A stretch of DNA of 64,000 bases from Leyella stercorea (GTDB taxonomy: Bacteria > Bacteroidota > Bacteroidia > Bacteroidales > Bacteroidaceae): contig NZ_JADYUF010000006.1 of assembly GCF_021531655.1 (NCBI RefSeq), positions 40,027 to 104,026 of the forward strand. Direction: 5' to 3'. The position numbers and the translations under genes were made by a program. Below are positions 1 to 9,501 of the stretch, in pieces. The notes beneath the pieces are model-generated. The model searched no databases, was not told the DNA's origin, and saw only the letters and a list, made by a program, of their open reading frames with translations. Position 1 is the stretch's first letter. Every line of letters starts with the position of its first letter.

Positions 1-1
1 T

Positions 2-493
2 GCCGATGCCGACGACAAGCGTCTGCCCCAACTTGCCCGTCAGTTGCAGAAGGACATGCCTTACTTCGGATATGGCTACATAAAGGACCGTGCCGAACTG
101 GTGCCTTACATCCCCGTCAACTTCTATGCTTTCCGAGTCATGGTTGGTGTGGGCATGTTGCTGCTGCTGTTCTTCCTCGTCATTGGTCATGTGGCATGGC
201 GTCAGGACATCACCAGGCGTGGACGCAGCCTATGGACGGCTGCCTTGCTGATGCTTCCGCTTGCATATATAGCAAGTGAGGCAGGATGGATAGTTGCCGA
301 ACTCGGCCGTCAGCCATGGGCCATTCAGGACATGTTGCCAACAGTAGCAGCCGTATCCGACCTTAAGTCGGGCAGCGTGGCGCTCACGTTCTTCATCTTC
401 CTCATTCTGTTCACACTACTGCTCATAGCCGAGATAAGGATTATGTGCCGTGTGATAAAGAACTATAAGTCGCAAATCGAATCGGCTGATTAA
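2..493 (+). CDS. cydA: Cytochrome bd ubiquinol oxidase subunit I, C-terminal part (CydA)
   Basis: The reading frame is open from the window edge, so only the last 163 residues are seen. CydA carries the quinol site and haems of cytochrome bd oxidase in the inner membrane and reduces oxygen at low tension. Visible family features are the FRVMVG segment, which should hold the methionine haem b558 ligand, the conserved GRQPW motif, and four hydrophobic helices ending in a charged tail. cydB follows 55 bases later on the same strand, as expected for a cydAB operon. Identification is by motif and context; the quinol loop lies outside the window. Confidence 0.95.
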   Translation, partial: ADADDKRLPQLARQLQKDMPYFGYGYIKDRAELVPYIPVNFYAFRVMVGVGMLLLLFFLVIGHVAWRQDITRRGRSLWTAALLMLPLAYIASEAGWIVAELGRQPWAIQDMLPTVAAVSDLKSGSVALTFFIFLILFTLLLIAEIRIMCRVIKNYKSQIESAD

Positions 494-496
494 ATT

Positions 497-545
497 CAAT
501 ACTCAGCATTTAACATTCAACATTCAACACTCAACATTCAACATT
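497..545 (+). repeat. Heptad-periodic spacer between cydA and cydB
   Basis: Almost the whole cydA-cydB spacer consists of seven consecutive 7-nt units: CAATACT, CAGCATT, TAACATT, CAACATT, CAACACT, CAACATT, CAACATT. The array stops three bases before the cydB ATG and there is no Shine-Dalgarno sequence. Such runs can change length by slippage, which would alter the cydB translation leader. Similar heptad spacers lie before thrC, secG, rfbB and the TPR gene. Confidence 0.75.
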
Positions 546-548
546 CTT

Positions 549-1652
549 ATGAGCTATACATTTCTTCAACAATACTGGTGGTTTGTAGTGTCGCTGCTCG
601 GCGCATTGCTCGTGTTTCTGCTCTTCGTTCAGGGTGCCAACTCGCTTGTGTACAGTCTTGGTCGCACAGAGGAGGGACAATTGAAGGTGATAGAATCCAC
701 CGGTCGCAAGTGGGAGATAACCTTCACCACACTAGTAACATTCGGCGGAGCCTTCTTCGCCTCGTTCCCATTGTTCTACAGCACCAGCTTTGGCGGAGCC
801 TACTGGCTGTGGATGATAATACTCTTCTCGTTTGTGCTTCAGGCGGTGAGCTATGAGTTCCAGCATCGCAAGGGCAATCTGCTCGGCACGCGCACCTATC
901 GTTGGTTTCTTCTACTGAACGGCATTGTAGGCCCGTTGCTGTTGGGTGGGGCAGTAGCCACATTCTTCGACGGTTCCAACTTCATTGTCGAGAAGGCATC
1001 GCTCACCGACATTGGCGCTCCCGTCATAAGCCGTTGGGCCAATGCCTCGGCAGGACTCGATGCTTTGCTCGACCCGTGGAATCTTGTATTCGGATTTGCC
1101 GTGATGTTCTTGGCACGTATGCTTGGCATACTGTATATAATGAATAACGTGGATGATGAGGACATTCGCTCGCGTGGCTCTGTAAGACTCATTGGTTGCA
1201 CGGTGCCGTTCCTCGTGTTGTTTCTGGCGTTCTTTGTGCGTACATTGCTCAAGGACGGCTATGCAGTCGACCCGGCTACGGGACTGGTGTTTATGCAATC
1301 GATGAAGTATCTGCACAACTATCTCGACATTTGGCCCTTGGCTGTGCTCACCGTGACAGGCGTTGTGCTGTTGCTTTATGGTGTAGTGCGCACCATTATC
1401 AGCTCTACATATATACGTGGTATATGGCCTGCAGGAATAGGAGTGGTGTTGGTAGTACTGTCGCTGTTGCTTGTGGCAGGGTGGGGCGATACTGCCTACT
1501 ATCCTTCAAATGCCGATCTGCAATGCTCGTTGACAATAGCCAATAGTTGCAGTAGCGAGTTCACGCTGCGCACTATGTTCTACGTCTCGCTGCTCGTACC
1601 ATTCGTGTTCGGTTATATAGCCTATGTGTGGCGTGTGATGGACAGAAAATAA
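549..1652 (+). CDS. cydB: Cytochrome bd ubiquinol oxidase subunit II (CydB)
   Basis: A 367-residue integral membrane protein with eight or nine hydrophobic segments, close to the usual length of CydB. CydB pairs with CydA to form the inner-membrane bd oxidase, which allows microaerobic respiration and oxygen scavenging in Bacteroidales. Family features include the N-terminal LQQYWWFVVSLLGALL helix and the segment around GRTEEGQLKVIESTGRKWE, which lies in the cytoplasmic loop after helix 1. The ATG at 549 directly follows the heptad spacer. No CydX-like small gene or cydDC was seen downstream; a large hairpin terminator follows the stop codon. Confidence 0.95.
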   Translation: MSYTFLQQYWWFVVSLLGALLVFLLFVQGANSLVYSLGRTEEGQLKVIESTGRKWEITFTTLVTFGGAFFASFPLFYSTSFGGAYWLWMIILFSFVLQAVSYEFQHRKGNLLGTRTYRWFLLLNGIVGPLLLGGAVATFFDGSNFIVEKASLTDIGAPVISRWANASAGLDALLDPWNLVFGFAVMFLARMLGILYIMNNVDDEDIRSRGSVRLIGCTVPFLVLFLAFFVRTLLKDGYAVDPATGLVFMQSMKYLHNYLDIWPLAVLTVTGVVLLLYGVVRTIISSTYIRGIWPAGIGVVLVVLSLLLVAGWGDTAYYPSNADLQCSLTIANSCSSEFTLRTMFYVSLLVPFVFGYIAYVWRVMDRK

Positions 1653-1658
1653 ACAGAT

Positions 1659-1727
1659 AAGGGACGAAGCTGCAATATCAATGCCTATAATTGTAGGCAA
1701 TGTAGATATTGCGGCTTCGCCCCTTTT
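1659..1727. terminator. Long bidirectional terminator hairpin after cydB
   Basis: A long interrupted stem runs from AAGGGACGAAGC through GCAATATC and GCCTA, with complementary TAGGC, GATATTGC, GCTTCG and CCCTT on the other side, followed by TTTTATT. It lies between convergent genes (cydB on plus, SPFH protein on minus) and can end both transcripts. Confidence 0.8.
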
Positions 1728-1750
1728 ATTGATATCGTTTCTGCTCTTGC

Positions 1751-2728
1751 TTAATTGTTTAGAGTTCCGGTGTTGACAACGGGCTGAGCCGAATCGTCGC
1801 CACAAAGCACTACGAGCAGGTTGCTCACCATGGCAGCCTTCTTGTCGTCGTCGAGTTCGACAATATCCTCGCTACTCAGTTTGTTGAGAGCCATCTTAAC
1901 CATAGATACAGCACCCTCTACAATCTTCTCGCGAGCTGAGATGATAGCGTCTGCCTGCTGGCGACGTAGCATAACGGCAGCTATCTCTGGGGCATAAGCC
2001 AGATAGTTGATGCGAGCCTCTACCACCTCTATGCCAGCCATGCTAAGACGCTCGTCGAGCTTTTCCTCAAGCTGCTTGTTTATTTCGTCGGCACCATCGC
2101 GAAGTGTAAGTTCCTTATTGCCCGACTCATTATTGTCGTAAGCATACAGACCTGCCACCTGACGAAGTGCGGCGTCGCTCTGCGTCTTGACAAAATTCTC
2201 GAAGGCAAGCATTACATTAGACACGCTTGTGCCAATCTGAACTCCATTCTGTTGTGCCGCTCCGCTCTGTGCCATAGTCTGCGAGTCGATTTCAAACATT
2301 GCTTTATAGGTGTCCTTAAGTTTCCACACAAGCACCAAGCCTATCATAACGGGGTTGCCCGTCTTGTCGTTCACCTTTATAGGTTCGGCATCGAGGTTGC
2401 GCGCACGAAGCGACAACTTCTTGGTATTGATAAATGGATTGACCCATGAGTAGCCCACCTTGGTGAACGTGCCTTTATATTTTCCGAAGAACATCATTAC
2501 ACGTGCCTCGCCTGGCTCGAGCATAACAAAGCCGCCCCAAACAAAGAATGTAGACACAAGTACTACTGCACCCATACCTATAAGCAGCCCCATCAACACC
2601 TCATTAGGCTCATGAAGTATGCCCATTACTATCAATGCTATACTTAACAACGTCAACAGAATGTTTGCAAAAAGCATTGGGAAGCCACCAAGTGTAGCAC
2701 CTTTAAACTGAAATTCCTTGTTCTCCAT
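1751..2728 (-). CDS. SPFH/Band 7 domain membrane protein
   Basis: A 325-residue stomatin/prohibitin-type protein. Two hydrophobic segments lie near residues 17-38 and 46-66, followed by a Band 7 domain with the family phrases [21 protein letters not shown] and GYSWVNPF (about 68-100). The C-terminal helical part (about 190-290) resembles the flotillin coiled region and includes [16 protein letters not shown] and a [16 protein letters not shown] segment. SPFH proteins form membrane-bound oligomers that organise proteases or lipid microdomains; the partner cannot be told here because no FtsH or NfeD-type gene is adjacent. It appears monocistronic, convergent with cydB and divergent from the metallophosphoesterase. 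Confidence 0.88.
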   Translation of the reverse strand: MENKEFQFKGATLGGFPMLFANILLTLLSIALIVMGILHEPNEVLMGLLIGMGAVVLVSTFFVWGGFVMLEPGEARVMMFFGKYKGTFTKVGYSWVNPFINTKKLSLRARNLDAEPIKVNDKTGNPVMIGLVLVWKLKDTYKAMFEIDSQTMAQSGAAQQNGVQIGTSVSNVMLAFENFVKTQSDAALRQVAGLYAYDNNESGNKELTLRDGADEINKQLEEKLDERLSMAGIEVVEARINYLAYAPEIAAVMLRRQQADAIISAREKIVEGAVSMVKMALNKLSSEDIVELDDDKKAAMVSNLLVVLCGDDSAQPVVNTGTLNN

Positions 2729-2788
2729 AATTGTAGTTTTTTATTATTAGATATTGTACAAATGATTAATTACATCGTTTAGACATGA

Positions 2789-2796
2789 CAAATGTA
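2789..2796 (-). promoter_or_regulatory. Probable -7 element for the SPFH gene
   Basis: CAAATGTA on the plus strand reads TACATTTG on the minus strand and fits TAnnTTTG. It would place transcription start about 55 nt before the ATG at 2728. No well-spaced TTG is visible upstream. Confidence 0.4.
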
Positions 2797-2910
2797 AAGA
2801 AAAGAAATGATATAACTATATAAAATCATAGTTTTTCTTATATGTTTAACACATTCTACAACAACATACCTTCTTAAACATTCTGTAATCTTATTGCAAC
2901 AAGCGTTGCC

Positions 2911-2918
2911 TACCTTTG
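2911..2918 (+). promoter_or_regulatory. -7 promoter element for the phosphoesterase/TonB receptor operon
   Basis: TACCTTTG matches the Bacteroidota TAnnTTTG element exactly and lies 51 nt before the ATG at 2970. The -33 TTG is not at the ideal spacing; the nearest upstream TTG leaves 14 nt. Confidence 0.6.
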
Positions 2919-2969
2919 CACCGCGTAAGACATTAAAACAGGTATAACATATTATAAAAGTATTACAGA

Positions 2970-3938
2970 ATGAATTTTATCAAAACTCTCGGTAAGCGCA
3001 CAGCTACCGTTCTGGCAGCGACCTTCATGTTGCTTGGCTGCTTGCAGTTGCAAGCACAAACCCCTAAGGAATGGAAACGACTTAAAGGTGACGTTACGCT
3101 CTACATGGCAAACGACCTTGGACGCAACGGCTACTACGATCAGAAGCCCATAGCCGAGCTGATGGGACACATGGCTGAGACAACGGGTATGGAGTGTGTG
3201 CTTGCCGTTGGCGACATTCACCACTTCAACGGTGTAGCTTCGGTCAACGACCCTCTGTGGACTACCAACTACGAGCTGGTCTATTCGCATCCCGAACTCA
3301 TGCTCGACTGGTTTCCGGTGCTTGGCAATCATGAGTATCGTGGCAACACACAGGCTGTGCTCGACTACGGCAAGGTGAGCCGCCGCTGGGTGATGCCAGC
3401 CCGCTATTATACTAAGGTGTTTGAGAGCAAGGGCACAACCATTCGCATAGTCTTCCTCGACACAACTCCACTGATAGACCGCTATCGTGAGAACAGCACT
3501 AAATATCCCGATGCTTGCAAGCAAGACCCGCAGGCGCAGCTCGACTGGCTTGACCGCACATTGAAGTCGGCTAAGGATGATTGGGTTGTCGTAGTGGGCC
3601 ATCATCCTATCTATGCCTACACCACAAAGGCTGAATATGAGCGTACCGACATGCAGAAGAACGTGATGCCGATACTTCATAAATACAATAATGTGGCTAT
3701 ATATGCTTGCGGACACATCCACAACTTCCAGCACATACGTATGCCCAACGACAGCATCGACTACGTTGTCAACTCATCTGCCTCGTTGGCTCGTCCCGTA
3801 AAGCAGACCACTGGAACCGTGTTCTGCTCGTCGGCCGACGGATTCTCTATCATCTCTGCTACAAAGGATAAGTTGAGAATGTCGATGATCGACAAGGACG
3901 GAAAGGTGATACATACTATCGAAAAGCTAAAGAAGTAA
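2970..3938 (+). CDS. Secreted metallophosphoesterase, purple-acid-phosphatase-like
   Basis: A 322-residue exported enzyme. A signal peptide occupies about residues 1-29 and ends in LQLQAQ; an LLGC sequence inside it could be a weak lipobox. The calcineurin-like dimetal motifs are in order: NDLG (about 48), GDIHH (about 82), GNHEY (about 118), VGHHPIY (about 210) and GHIHN (about 250). This pattern fits acid phosphatases of the tartrate-resistant type, which cleave phosphate monoesters. The first motif has Asn in place of the usual Gly before Asp. It is the first gene of an apparent operon, 33 nt before a TonB-dependent receptor, so it may release a product that the receptor imports. The substrate is not known from sequence. 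Confidence 0.85.
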   Translation: MNFIKTLGKRTATVLAATFMLLGCLQLQAQTPKEWKRLKGDVTLYMANDLGRNGYYDQKPIAELMGHMAETTGMECVLAVGDIHHFNGVASVNDPLWTTNYELVYSHPELMLDWFPVLGNHEYRGNTQAVLDYGKVSRRWVMPARYYTKVFESKGTTIRIVFLDTTPLIDRYRENSTKYPDACKQDPQAQLDWLDRTLKSAKDDWVVVVGHHPIYAYTTKAEYERTDMQKNVMPILHKYNNVAIYACGHIHNFQHIRMPNDSIDYVVNSSASLARPVKQTTGTVFCSSADGFSIISATKDKLRMSMIDKDGKVIHTIEKLKK

Positions 3939-3971
3939 AAGTCTCAACGACTCCATAATTCAATAACATAT

Positions 3972-6758
3972 ATGAAACAGTTTATACTAAGTGCTGTTCT
4001 CATTGCTGCCTCAGCCACTGTTGTCTCAGCCCATACCCTCGACGGCATTGTCAAGGACAACCGTACGGGCGAGCCTCTCATTGGTTCGGTGGTAGAGGTG
4101 AAGGAGTTGCCAAGCGTCAAGACTACTACGGGTCTTGACGGATCGTTCACCTTGCATGAGTTGCCCGACAAGGGTCGTTACACACTCGTTGTGAGATACA
4201 TATCGTATAAGACACGTGAGATTCCGGTGGAGGTTTCGGACAAGGGCGTTGTCACCATTACTCTCGATGAAGACCTGCACCAACTTGGCGAGGTGGTGAT
4301 CAAAGGACATAAGGAATATCATTCCGACCGCAGTGCCATAGACATGGAGAAGACTGCCGGCAACGTGCTTAATGTAATGAGCCAGCAGAGCATACAGCTC
4401 TCGCCCGACGTGAATGTGGCAAGTGTGCTGCAACGTGTGTCGGGCGTTACAATGGAGCGTGACGCTTCGGGTGAGGCTTCGTACGCTATACTGCGTGGCA
4501 TGGACAAGCGCTACAACTATACGCTTGTAAATGGTGTGAAGATACCAAGCCCTGATGACAAGAACCGCTACATACCGCTTAACATCTTTCCGTCAGACCT
4601 TATGGACCGTCTCGTTGTGTCCAAATCGTTGACTGCTGATATGGAGGGCGATGCGGCTGGTGGCGTGGTGGATATGGTGATGAAGGACGCACCGTCGCAC
4701 TTCCAGATTCAGGCCAATGCAGCTGTAGGCACAAGCGACTATTTCTGGAAAGACAGCCGCGACTATCTGACATCTAACCGAAGCGACTATACGCACAAAG
4801 CTCCATACGAAGTAAATGGTCCTGAATATAAGGCTGCTACATCCGACTTCAGTAACGGACCTACACAGATAAGCCGCCACTCGATGCCAGCACCCAACTT
4901 TGTAGGCGGACTTTCGATAGGCAACCGCTTCTGGAAGGACCGCATTGGTGTGATGCTTGCGGGCAGCATACAGAACACATTCCGTGGAACAGAACGCACA
5001 TACAATTCCGTGAAGATGGCATCGGGCGAACAGTCCATGTACATCTCATCGCTCCAGCACCGCTATTATTCTATACACGACCTTACGGCAGGCGTTCACG
5101 CCAAGGTAGATTTGCAGTTGGAGAACAACAAACTTGAGTGGTACAACATGTATGTGTGCACCAACTCGAAGAGCGTGCGCTACAACAACTCTGTCAATAC
5201 AGAGTATATTTCAAGCGACAGTTACACCCAGGACGATGAGACTCGTTCGCTCTCGCAGACGCAGAGCATCTTTGCCACACACCTTAAGGGTACCCATCAT
5301 CTTACGAAAGACTTCACTGCTGACTGGGCTGGAATCTTCTCGCAAGCTAAGGCCGAAGACCCCGACCGTGTGTATCTGAGTCTGACCAATACCATTCAGT
5401 CGGCAGATGGAGTGGACGGATCGCTTTGGAGCGGCAACAAGAACATACTGAAGACGCTGCCTAAGAATATGGAACGACGTTTTCAGCACAACACCGATAA
5501 GGATTGGGCTGGATACATCAACCTCGCTTACAACTCACAGCTCGGCAACGACATAAATGCTCTGTGGAAAGCCGGTGCACAGTATCGTCGCAAGGAGCGT
5601 GGCAACAGATATTACTCGTACATCTTCAATCCTAGCGATATATCGCAGAAACTCGACGGCAACGGCTTCGACCAGTTTGCAGCTATCGACTGGACTTGCA
5701 AGACACCATACTCGCAGGCATCACAGCTCAACTACGACTCGAAGGAACACATAGGCGCTGCCTACATCATGACAACTCTTAAGAGTAGATGGGGCGAACT
5801 GAACGCTGGCGTACGTGCCGAGCATACCAACCAGATATACACCATGCTTCAGAAGTTCCGCAACATGGGACAGGTGGGCGAGCAAAGCTATTGGGACTGG
5901 TTGCCGTCGGCATCCATAAAATGGACTCCAACAAAGAAGATGAACGTGCGCCTTTCTTACTACCGCTCAATCAACCGTCCGGGCTTCTACGAGATTGTGC
6001 CTTACCAGATTATGGGCGAGGAATATCAGGAGAAGGGTAATCCTAACCTGAAGCGTGCACGCATCGACAATGTCGACTTGCGTTGGGAGTGGTTCCCATC
6101 TGCTACCGAGCAGGTGTTGGCTGGCGTGTTCTACAAGTATCTGCAAGACCCAATCGAGCAGGTGTTTGTGGCTGCCGACGGCAAGTTGGGCAGTGGAGCC
6201 GATGCTTACTATATGCCCGACAATCTTGGCAACGCCAAGAACTATGGTTTTGAGATTGACGTAGTGAAGTACATACGCCACTTCGGCATCAAGGCCAACT
6301 ACACCTATACCCACTCAACGATTACCACCACCAAGCGTGAGTATAAGGAAGGCAGCGCCGAGTATAAAACTGGCGTAACGCAGACACGTCCGCTCGTAAA
6401 TCAGGCTCCACACACAGCCAATCTCTCCCTGCTGTACAAGGACACCAACTACGGATGGAACGCACAGCTTGCTGCATCCTACACAGGTACCAAGCTTGCA
6501 CTTGTGTCGCCGTTTAAGGATGCCGACCAGTGGGATAAGGCTATGTTCGGACTCGACTTCAGTATGGAGAAGAAGTTCCCTTGCGGCGTATCAGTATTCC
6601 TCAAGGCAAATAACCTGCTCGACGCAAAGCGCGAGCGTTATCTCAAGACTGTGAACCAGAGCAACCTTGAATATGAAGGACAGCGCTCTGACAAGACTAT
6701 TGTAGGAACATATAAATATGGTAGAACATTCCTTATTGGAGTGAGAGTGAAAATGTAA
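3972..6758 (+). CDS. TonB-dependent receptor with N-terminal carboxypeptidase-regulatory-like domain
   Basis: A 928-residue outer-membrane receptor. Order of parts: signal peptide (1-20, ending VVSAH), CarboxypepD_reg-like beta-sandwich (about 21-105, with GTVKDN-type phrase GIVKDNRTGEPLIG), plug domain (about 130-235, with RVSGVTMERDASGEASYAILRG-type core and a VDMVMKDAP end), then a long beta-barrel finishing in GRTFLIGVRVKM with a C-terminal aromatic/hydrophobic strand. The plug phrase NYTLVNGVKIPSPDD resembles receptors of the TonB-Xanth-Caul type rather than SusC. No SusD gene is present. It is followed after five bases by a surface-type lipoprotein and preceded by a phosphoesterase, so the three probably act together in TonB-driven uptake of an unknown, perhaps phosphorylated, compound. 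Confidence 0.9.
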   Translation: MKQFILSAVLIAASATVVSAHTLDGIVKDNRTGEPLIGSVVEVKELPSVKTTTGLDGSFTLHELPDKGRYTLVVRYISYKTREIPVEVSDKGVVTITLDEDLHQLGEVVIKGHKEYHSDRSAIDMEKTAGNVLNVMSQQSIQLSPDVNVASVLQRVSGVTMERDASGEASYAILRGMDKRYNYTLVNGVKIPSPDDKNRYIPLNIFPSDLMDRLVVSKSLTADMEGDAAGGVVDMVMKDAPSHFQIQANAAVGTSDYFWKDSRDYLTSNRSDYTHKAPYEVNGPEYKAATSDFSNGPTQISRHSMPAPNFVGGLSIGNRFWKDRIGVMLAGSIQNTFRGTERTYNSVKMASGEQSMYISSLQHRYYSIHDLTAGVHAKVDLQLENNKLEWYNMYVCTNSKSVRYNNSVNTEYISSDSYTQDDETRSLSQTQSIFATHLKGTHHLTKDFTADWAGIFSQAKAEDPDRVYLSLTNTIQSADGVDGSLWSGNKNILKTLPKNMERRFQHNTDKDWAGYINLAYNSQLGNDINALWKAGAQYRRKERGNRYYSYIFNPSDISQKLDGNGFDQFAAIDWTCKTPYSQASQLNYDSKEHIGAAYIMTTLKSRWGELNAGVRAEHTNQIYTMLQKFRNMGQVGEQSYWDWLPSASIKWTPTKKMNVRLSYYRSINRPGFYEIVPYQIMGEEYQEKGNPNLKRARIDNVDLRWEWFPSATEQVLAGVFYKYLQDPIEQVFVAADGKLGSGADAYYMPDNLGNAKNYGFEIDVVKYIRHFGIKANYTYTHSTITTTKREYKEGSAEYKTGVTQTRPLVNQAPHTANLSLLYKDTNYGWNAQLAASYTGTKLALVSPFKDADQWDKAMFGLDFSMEKKFPCGVSVFLKANNLLDAKRERYLKTVNQSNLEYEGQRSDKTIVGTYKYGRTFLIGVRVKM

Positions 6759-6763
6759 GAAAT

Positions 6764-8143
6764 ATGAAATTAATAAACAAAATCGCCTGTTTGCTTGCCG
6801 TTGCAGCAACAGCCCTCGTTTCAGCATCGTGCGAGAACGACAACATCAATCCTTATGAGTATAACAACAATGGCGGCAACCAGAACCAAGGTTCTACCGA
6901 GGTATTGACGACCAAGATTGCCGAATATCCCGTTGGCTCACTTGTATGGACCAAGGACACAACGCTAACAGAAAGCGTGGAGATACCCGTAGGCACATCG
7001 CTATATATTGAGCCTGGCGTGACCGTAACTTGCAAGTCGGATGTGCAGGTACCTATAGAGATTGTGGTGCTTGGCAATCTATATTGCATGGGAACAGCCG
7101 AGCATCCAGTGACGTTCGCCTCCGACGCAAAGAAGGCCGAGGACTGGGGTGGTATCATCTGCGGATACAACAGCCAGGAGGTTGTGCTCAACCACGTTGA
7201 TTTGGCTTATGCCGGAGCGACACCTACAGAATCGTCGGCGTCATTCCAAAACCACCTCTTCAAGAGCACCATCGACGGTGGTGTGCCTGCCTTCCACTTC
7301 TGCAACGTCAACGGCAAGTTTGTAATGGCAAACTGTTTCTTGCACGACAACTACAACGACCAGACCTATTTCACGGGCGGTCAGGGCGTGATATACAACT
7401 GCATATTTGCCGACAGTGGCAATGCCACAGACGGTGGCGAGGCTATCAACGTTAAGGCGGGTTGCAAACTCGACATTGCCAACAACATAATATACAATGC
7501 TTGCACCAATGCCTTCAAATTGTCCAATGCCGGCAACAGCGAGATTATTCCGCTTACACAGCTCGCTGCCTACAACAACACTATCGTAAACTGCGGTTGG
7601 CGTCGCGCCAAGAACAAGAAGGGTGGAAGTATCTGGCTTGAGAAGGCTATTGCTCCGACATTTGTCAACAACCTTGTATACGACTGCCGTTTCGGCTTGA
7701 AGCAACCTAAAAAGGACGGTGCCGACCTCGAACACTCTACTATAGCTCCCAACTACTATTTCGCTTCTACCGAAACTGGCGTGAAGCAGATGTCGAAGGA
7801 TGCCGACATGATTATCTGGAACGACAACGACATCAAGAGCAACGTAGCCGGACAGTTTAATCCGCTGTTCAGAAACTTCAAGCAGAGCGATGTGATGAAC
7901 ATCAACTGCGAGATAGACAACGTGCAGAAGGGTGCTCCTCTTCCATTCGACCGCTCGTGGAACTTCAACTTTCAGCAGGGCAGTCAGGCTCTGTCGAATG
8001 GCATCACCAACTTCCAGCGCATCTTCCCCAACGGTCTTGCATTCTTCGGGATGAAGAAAGTGATGTTCCTCGACAACAGCAACGATCAGAACTACTATTT
8101 TGCAGCACCAGCACCGACAACACGGTTCGGTGCGGCGCTGTAA
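6764..8143 (+). CDS. Lipoprotein with right-handed beta-helix fold
   Basis: A 459-residue lipoprotein. The signal peptide ends in a lipobox-like ALVSASC (Cys about 23), followed by an Asn/Gly-rich linker (NNNGGNQNQG) typical of surface-exposed Bacteroidota lipoproteins. The rest shows beta-helix signs: repeated short segments such as SLYIEPGVTV, NLYCMGTAEHPVTFAS, FVMANCFLHDNYN and KLDIANNIIYNACTNAF. Beta-helix proteins bind or cleave polymers; no catalytic signature was recognised. It starts five bases after the TonB receptor stop and is almost certainly cotranscribed. By position it may replace a SusD-like partner, but this is inference. It converges with thrC, leaving 21 bases between stops. 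Confidence 0.72.
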   Translation: MKLINKIACLLAVAATALVSASCENDNINPYEYNNNGGNQNQGSTEVLTTKIAEYPVGSLVWTKDTTLTESVEIPVGTSLYIEPGVTVTCKSDVQVPIEIVVLGNLYCMGTAEHPVTFASDAKKAEDWGGIICGYNSQEVVLNHVDLAYAGATPTESSASFQNHLFKSTIDGGVPAFHFCNVNGKFVMANCFLHDNYNDQTYFTGGQGVIYNCIFADSGNATDGGEAINVKAGCKLDIANNIIYNACTNAFKLSNAGNSEIIPLTQLAAYNNTIVNCGWRRAKNKKGGSIWLEKAIAPTFVNNLVYDCRFGLKQPKKDGADLEHSTIAPNYYFASTETGVKQMSKDADMIIWNDNDIKSNVAGQFNPLFRNFKQSDVMNINCEIDNVQKGAPLPFDRSWNFNFQQGSQALSNGITNFQRIFPNGLAFFGMKKVMFLDNSNDQNYYFAAPAPTTRFGAAL

Positions 8144-8164
8144 TCAGGCGACGAGCATACGCAA

Positions 8165-9466
8165 TCATTCTCCCATCAGCAACCTCTTGAAGTCGCCGAA
8201 CTCCCTTGACATTGCTATGCTCCGCTTCTCGCCCTTCATGAAGGCAGCAAGACGTTCGGGCATTGCAACCTCGGCATTGACAGCCGACTCTACGGTTTCC
8301 TTGAACTTGGCAGGATGGGCAGTCTCGCCAAACACGCCCACTTCGCCGTCGAGCAGGAGGTCTTTCAGGGCCTGATAGCCGCATGCGCCGTGCGGGTCGA
8401 GGATGTAGTGATTCTGGTCGTAGCACCGGCGCATGGCCTGGCGTATCTGCCCGTCGCTGTACGTGGCACCGCTCATCAGACTAGAAATCTTCCGCCAGTC
8501 GCCCTTGAAGAGGTCGTTGATACGGGCGAAGTTGCTCGGGTCGCCCACGTCCATGGCGTTGGCAATGGTCTGGATGCTTGGGCGCGGACAGTATTCGCCG
8601 GTCAGCAGATACCTGTAAACGATGTCGTTGGCATTGTTGGCAGCGATGAAGCGCTTCACGGGCAATCCCATTTCTCTGCCGAATATGGCTGCTGTGATGT
8701 TGCCGAAGTTGCCGCTCGGTACGCATATTACGTATCCGTGCTCCTTGCCGATGCGCTTCAGCTGTGCGTAGGCGTAGAAATAGTAGAACGCCTGCGGAAG
8801 GAAGCGTGCCACGTTGATGGAGTTGGCTGAAGTAAGCTTCATGTGTCTGTTAAGCTCGTCGTCCATGAATGCCTGCTTGACGAGAGCCTGGCAGTCGTCA
8901 AACACGCCGTCCACTTCGATGGCGGTGATGTTCTGTCCGAGAGTGGTGAACTGGCTCTCCTGAATCTTGCTGACCTTGCCCTTAGGATAGAGCACGTATA
9001 CATGTATGCCGTCAACGCCAAGGAAACCGTTGGCTACAGCCGAACCCGTGTCGCCACTTGTGGCAACCAGCACATTGACGTTGCGGGTTCCCTCTTCGCG
9101 TATGAAGTATTGCAGCATACGCGCCATGAAGCGTGCGCCTACGTCCTTGAAGGCGAGAGTAGGTCCGTGGAAGAGTTCGAGCGAATAGATGTTCTGTTCG
9201 ACTTCCTTTATGGGGCAGTCGAACGCCAGGGTGTCGTATACGATGCGCTTGAGGTCGTCTGCCTTGATGTCTTCGCCGAAGAAGGCGTCTGCCACCCTGT
9301 ATGCTATCTCCTGAAACGTGAGCCTGTCGATGTTCTCAAAAAACTCCTTAGGCAACTTCTTGATGCGTTGGGGCATGTATAGACCGCGGTCGGGTGCAAG
9401 TCCTTTTACTACTGCTTCGTGCAGTGATGCGAGTGGGGCTGTATGGTTGGTGCTGTAATATTTCAT
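8165..9466 (-). CDS. thrC: Threonine synthase
   Basis: A 433-residue PLP enzyme that converts O-phosphohomoserine to threonine. The N-terminus MKYYSTNHTAP and LHEAVVKGLAPDRGLYMP are typical. The PLP lysine lies in PTLAFKDVGARFM (about residue 110), and the phosphate-binding loop is ATSGDTGSAV (about 160). Length matches the long bacterial/fungal-type class. It is the last gene of the minus-strand thrA - PGM-like kinase - thrC operon, 33 bases after the kinase stop, with a heptad-repeat spacer in front of its ATG. Confidence 0.96.
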   Translation of the reverse strand: MKYYSTNHTAPLASLHEAVVKGLAPDRGLYMPQRIKKLPKEFFENIDRLTFQEIAYRVADAFFGEDIKADDLKRIVYDTLAFDCPIKEVEQNIYSLELFHGPTLAFKDVGARFMARMLQYFIREEGTRNVNVLVATSGDTGSAVANGFLGVDGIHVYVLYPKGKVSKIQESQFTTLGQNITAIEVDGVFDDCQALVKQAFMDDELNRHMKLTSANSINVARFLPQAFYYFYAYAQLKRIGKEHGYVICVPSGNFGNITAAIFGREMGLPVKRFIAANNANDIVYRYLLTGEYCPRPSIQTIANAMDVGDPSNFARINDLFKGDWRKISSLMSGATYSDGQIRQAMRRCYDQNHYILDPHGACGYQALKDLLLDGEVGVFGETAHPAKFKETVESAVNAEVAMPERLAAFMKGEKRSIAMSREFGDFKRLLMGE

Positions 9467-9501
9467 AGAATTTAAATGTTAAGTGTTGATTGTTAGGTGT
9501 T
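9467..9501 (-). repeat. Heptad-periodic spacer before thrC
   Basis: Read on the minus strand, the spacer ends in AACACCT, AACAATC, AACACTT, AACATTT, AAATTCT and then ATG. The 7-nt units are in exact register with the start codon and match the AACATTC unit found before cydB and the TPR gene. Confidence 0.65.

Noticed and set aside
2252..2449. Plus-strand frame opposite the SPFH gene
   Set aside because: Shadow of the minus-strand coding region with no independent support.
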